Assembly (NCBI GenBank): GCA_002506825.1
Contig: DAYH01000023.1
Span: 90,624-154,623 of the forward strand
Direction of reading: 5' to 3'
DNA length: 64,000 nt
From: Euryarchaeota archaeon UBA103
GTDB taxonomy: Archaea > Thermoplasmatota > Poseidoniia > Poseidoniales > Thalassarchaeaceae
Part shown: positions 61,558-64,000 of the stretch, piece after piece
Position numbering within the stretch: the first letter of the stretch is position 1
How the letters are laid out: every line of letters starts with the position of its first letter
Made by a program: the position numbers and the translations under genes
Notes under the pieces: model-generated
What the model saw: only the letters and a program-made list of their open reading frames with translations
Database searches by the model: none
What the model was told of the DNA's origin: nothing

Positions 61558-62348
61558 GCATAACCCAAAAGTTTCCACGCAGTAGCTAAATCGGATACAT
61601 TTATTTTCCCAGAATGAGATAAGTGCCAACCAGTCTGCATTGTCGAATATACGACATTCTGATTCAGAAGAGGGGCATGAATTCTTACCCAGTCCCCTCC
61701 AGAACCGATTCCCATCAAAGATGCCTTTATGCTGGAATCCCTTAATTCCCAAGCGGCCTCAAATATCCTCAGGGCCCCCTCTGAACTAGAAATCGGATAG
61801 CAGATCTTTACCATGTCTCCATAGCTAACGTAATCCTCGATTTCAGAGATTATTTCCTTTGCAGGAGGAGGAGTCTCTTCGGAATGATGTGACGCTATCA
61901 CCTGTGTCTTTCCCTTTGCTATTTTCATCAATGATTCCCTATCCTTAACCGAAATATCTACTTCTATATCTACCCAGCTGACTTCACTCTTTATCGCGGT
62001 TCTAAGGACCTCTATTCTACTCTCTTCGTCCCCTGGATAGTTGCCTCCCTGTCTTTCAGGCCTACATGTCAATATTACTGGAAGTTCTATTCCTTGTTTG
62101 AATGAAGACAGTGCCGAATCGAGATCTATTGATTCTAAGGGAAGTACCTCATACTCAACTTCTCTCTTAGCCCTTCTTTTTGGATCTACTTCCTCCTCCG
62201 GATCCTCTATTTCCACTTCTTTGACCCAAAGATTGTCCAGTCTTACTTCGACTAAATCTGCCCCTGCCGCCATCGCTAGAGTGGCATCTTTGAGCATCTC
62301 ATCCACGGTGTGACCACTTAGCACAACGCATACCTGTGGCACCTCCAT
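61554..62348 (-). CDS. aroD: Type I 3-dehydroquinate dehydratase
   Basis: 264 residues from the ATG at 62348; ATGs at 62399 and 62402 are alternatives. EVRLD near residue 38-42 is the substrate-binding strand, TCRPERQGGNY the next, and ASHHSEETPP includes the His of the Lys-His catalytic arrangement; the Schiff-base Lys is probably in MVKICYPISSSEGAL. It converts 3-dehydroquinate to 3-dehydroshikimate in the shikimate pathway. A DPEEEVDPKRRAKREVE segment inserted after LDNLWVKEV is longer than in bacterial enzymes. The stop interlocks with the plus-strand neighbour (CTAG). Confidence 0.9.
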   Translation of the reverse strand: MEVPQVCVVLSGHTVDEMLKDATLAMAAGADLVEVRLDNLWVKEVEIEDPEEEVDPKRRAKREVEYEVLPLESIDLDSALSSFKQGIELPVILTCRPERQGGNYPGDEESRIEVLRTAIKSEVSWVDIEVDISVKDRESLMKIAKGKTQVIASHHSEETPPPAKEIISEIEDYVSYGDMVKICYPISSSEGALRIFEAAWELRDSSIKASLMGIGSGGDWVRIHAPLLNQNVVYSTMQTGWHLSHSGKINVSDLATAWKLLGYA

Positions 62349-62623
62349 GTACTGCTTCGACCCTAGGATTCTGTTTAATCGTGTCGTGTCAGTATGCATC
62401 ATATTTTTTTCAATCGGGGAGGGTCGTAACCCACAATTTACTATCCTCATCAAAGATTGGGATTGGTAGATTTGAATCTGAAACATGATTTATTATTGAT
62501 AGAAAAACCATTCTCCAATACATCTCATATGCCTCATCTGATGAACGAGAATAGTAGACTATCACAGAATATTAATTGTTCAGAAGAACGGTAATATACT
62601 TTTTTCACGGAGAGGATAAACTA

Positions 62624-62668
62624 GTGAAATTGAACGATATTGACGAATATATTAGCAGAGTTGAATAA
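62624..62668 (+). CDS. Possible 14-residue leader peptide upstream of gyrB
   Basis: GTG start at 62624, TAA at 62666-62668; predicted peptide of 14 residues (MKLNDIDEYISRVE). GGAGAGG lies 8 bases upstream, a respectable ribosome-binding site. The frame is too short to judge by coding statistics, and the gyrB gene starts only 72 bases later, so it may be a leader peptide or chance. Confidence 0.2.
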   Translation: MKLNDIDEYISRVE

Positions 62669-62697
62669 CCACCTGCCATCAGATTATAGCATTATGA

Positions 62698-64000
<1,303 letters not shown>

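Overview
The window reads as a contiguous piece of a planktonic archaeal genome, most likely Poseidoniales (Marine Group II) or a close Thermoplasmatota relative. Archaeal information-processing genes are present: ribosomal protein L40e, an NMD3 homologue, an exosome Csl4 homologue, a METTL5-type methyltransferase, UPF0147, membrane-bound LonB, archaeal-type AspRS and TrmI. They sit beside bacterial-type genes (GyrB, FabH, RmuC, CcmABCD, PurA) and several very large secreted, membrane-anchored proteins, a mixture known from this group. The lineage is inferred from gene content; no rRNA is in the window. Genes are tightly packed, and I saw no tRNA, rRNA, CRISPR array, insertion sequence or phage module.

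Layout. 1-2.0 kb: 3' part of a phosphate permease fused to a PhoU-like DUF47 domain, then a TauE/SafE permease. 2.0-7.0 kb (minus): PAP2-family membrane enzyme and an SSS sodium symporter behind a clear TPP riboswitch, then P5C dehydrogenase, a membrane protein and a small Cys4 protein. 7.0-11.9 kb: purA, rpl40e (52 aa), UPF0147, an Ntn-hydrolase asparaginase and lonB with an 18-bp palindrome before its start. 12.0-15.1 kb: secreted thioredoxin-domain protein. 15.2-24.7 kb (plus): a close-packed run of trmI, aspS, flavin reductase, formyltransferase-like protein, SDR, luciferase-like monooxygenase, asparaginase-II-like amidohydrolase, aldehyde dehydrogenase and FabH, whose second part looks like an undescribed catabolic or biosynthetic operon. 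24.7-29.9 kb: a 1743-aa surface protein with RCC1-like repeats and 17.5 cysteine-rich repeats. 30.0-34.9 kb (minus): radical SAM enzyme, Csl4-RRM fusion, METTL5-like methyltransferase, Asd.

35.0-41.1 kb: RmuC and an M23-fold protein, then minus-strand phosphosugar isomerase, NMD3 and a compact cytochrome c maturation set (CcmA-CcmB fusion, CcmC and a 45-aa CcmD). 41.2-47.7 kb: rhomboid protease and a large subtilase, both with zinc-ribbon-like tails, and a Maf-family protein. 47.7-51.6 kb: NifU-like protein divergent from sufCBD. 51.6-56.5 kb: membrane proteins, a dTMP kinase with a long C-terminal extension, and a glutamine-cyclotransferase-like protein. 56.6-61.6 kb: PKD-containing metalloprotease and a small secreted protein. 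61.6-64 kb: aroD and the 5' part of gyrB, separated by about 0.4 kb holding a perfect 11-bp hairpin.

Start codons were re-chosen where Shine-Dalgarno-like GGAGG sequences, family length or overlapping elements supported a different one. Functions rest on recognised motifs read by eye, not on database searches.
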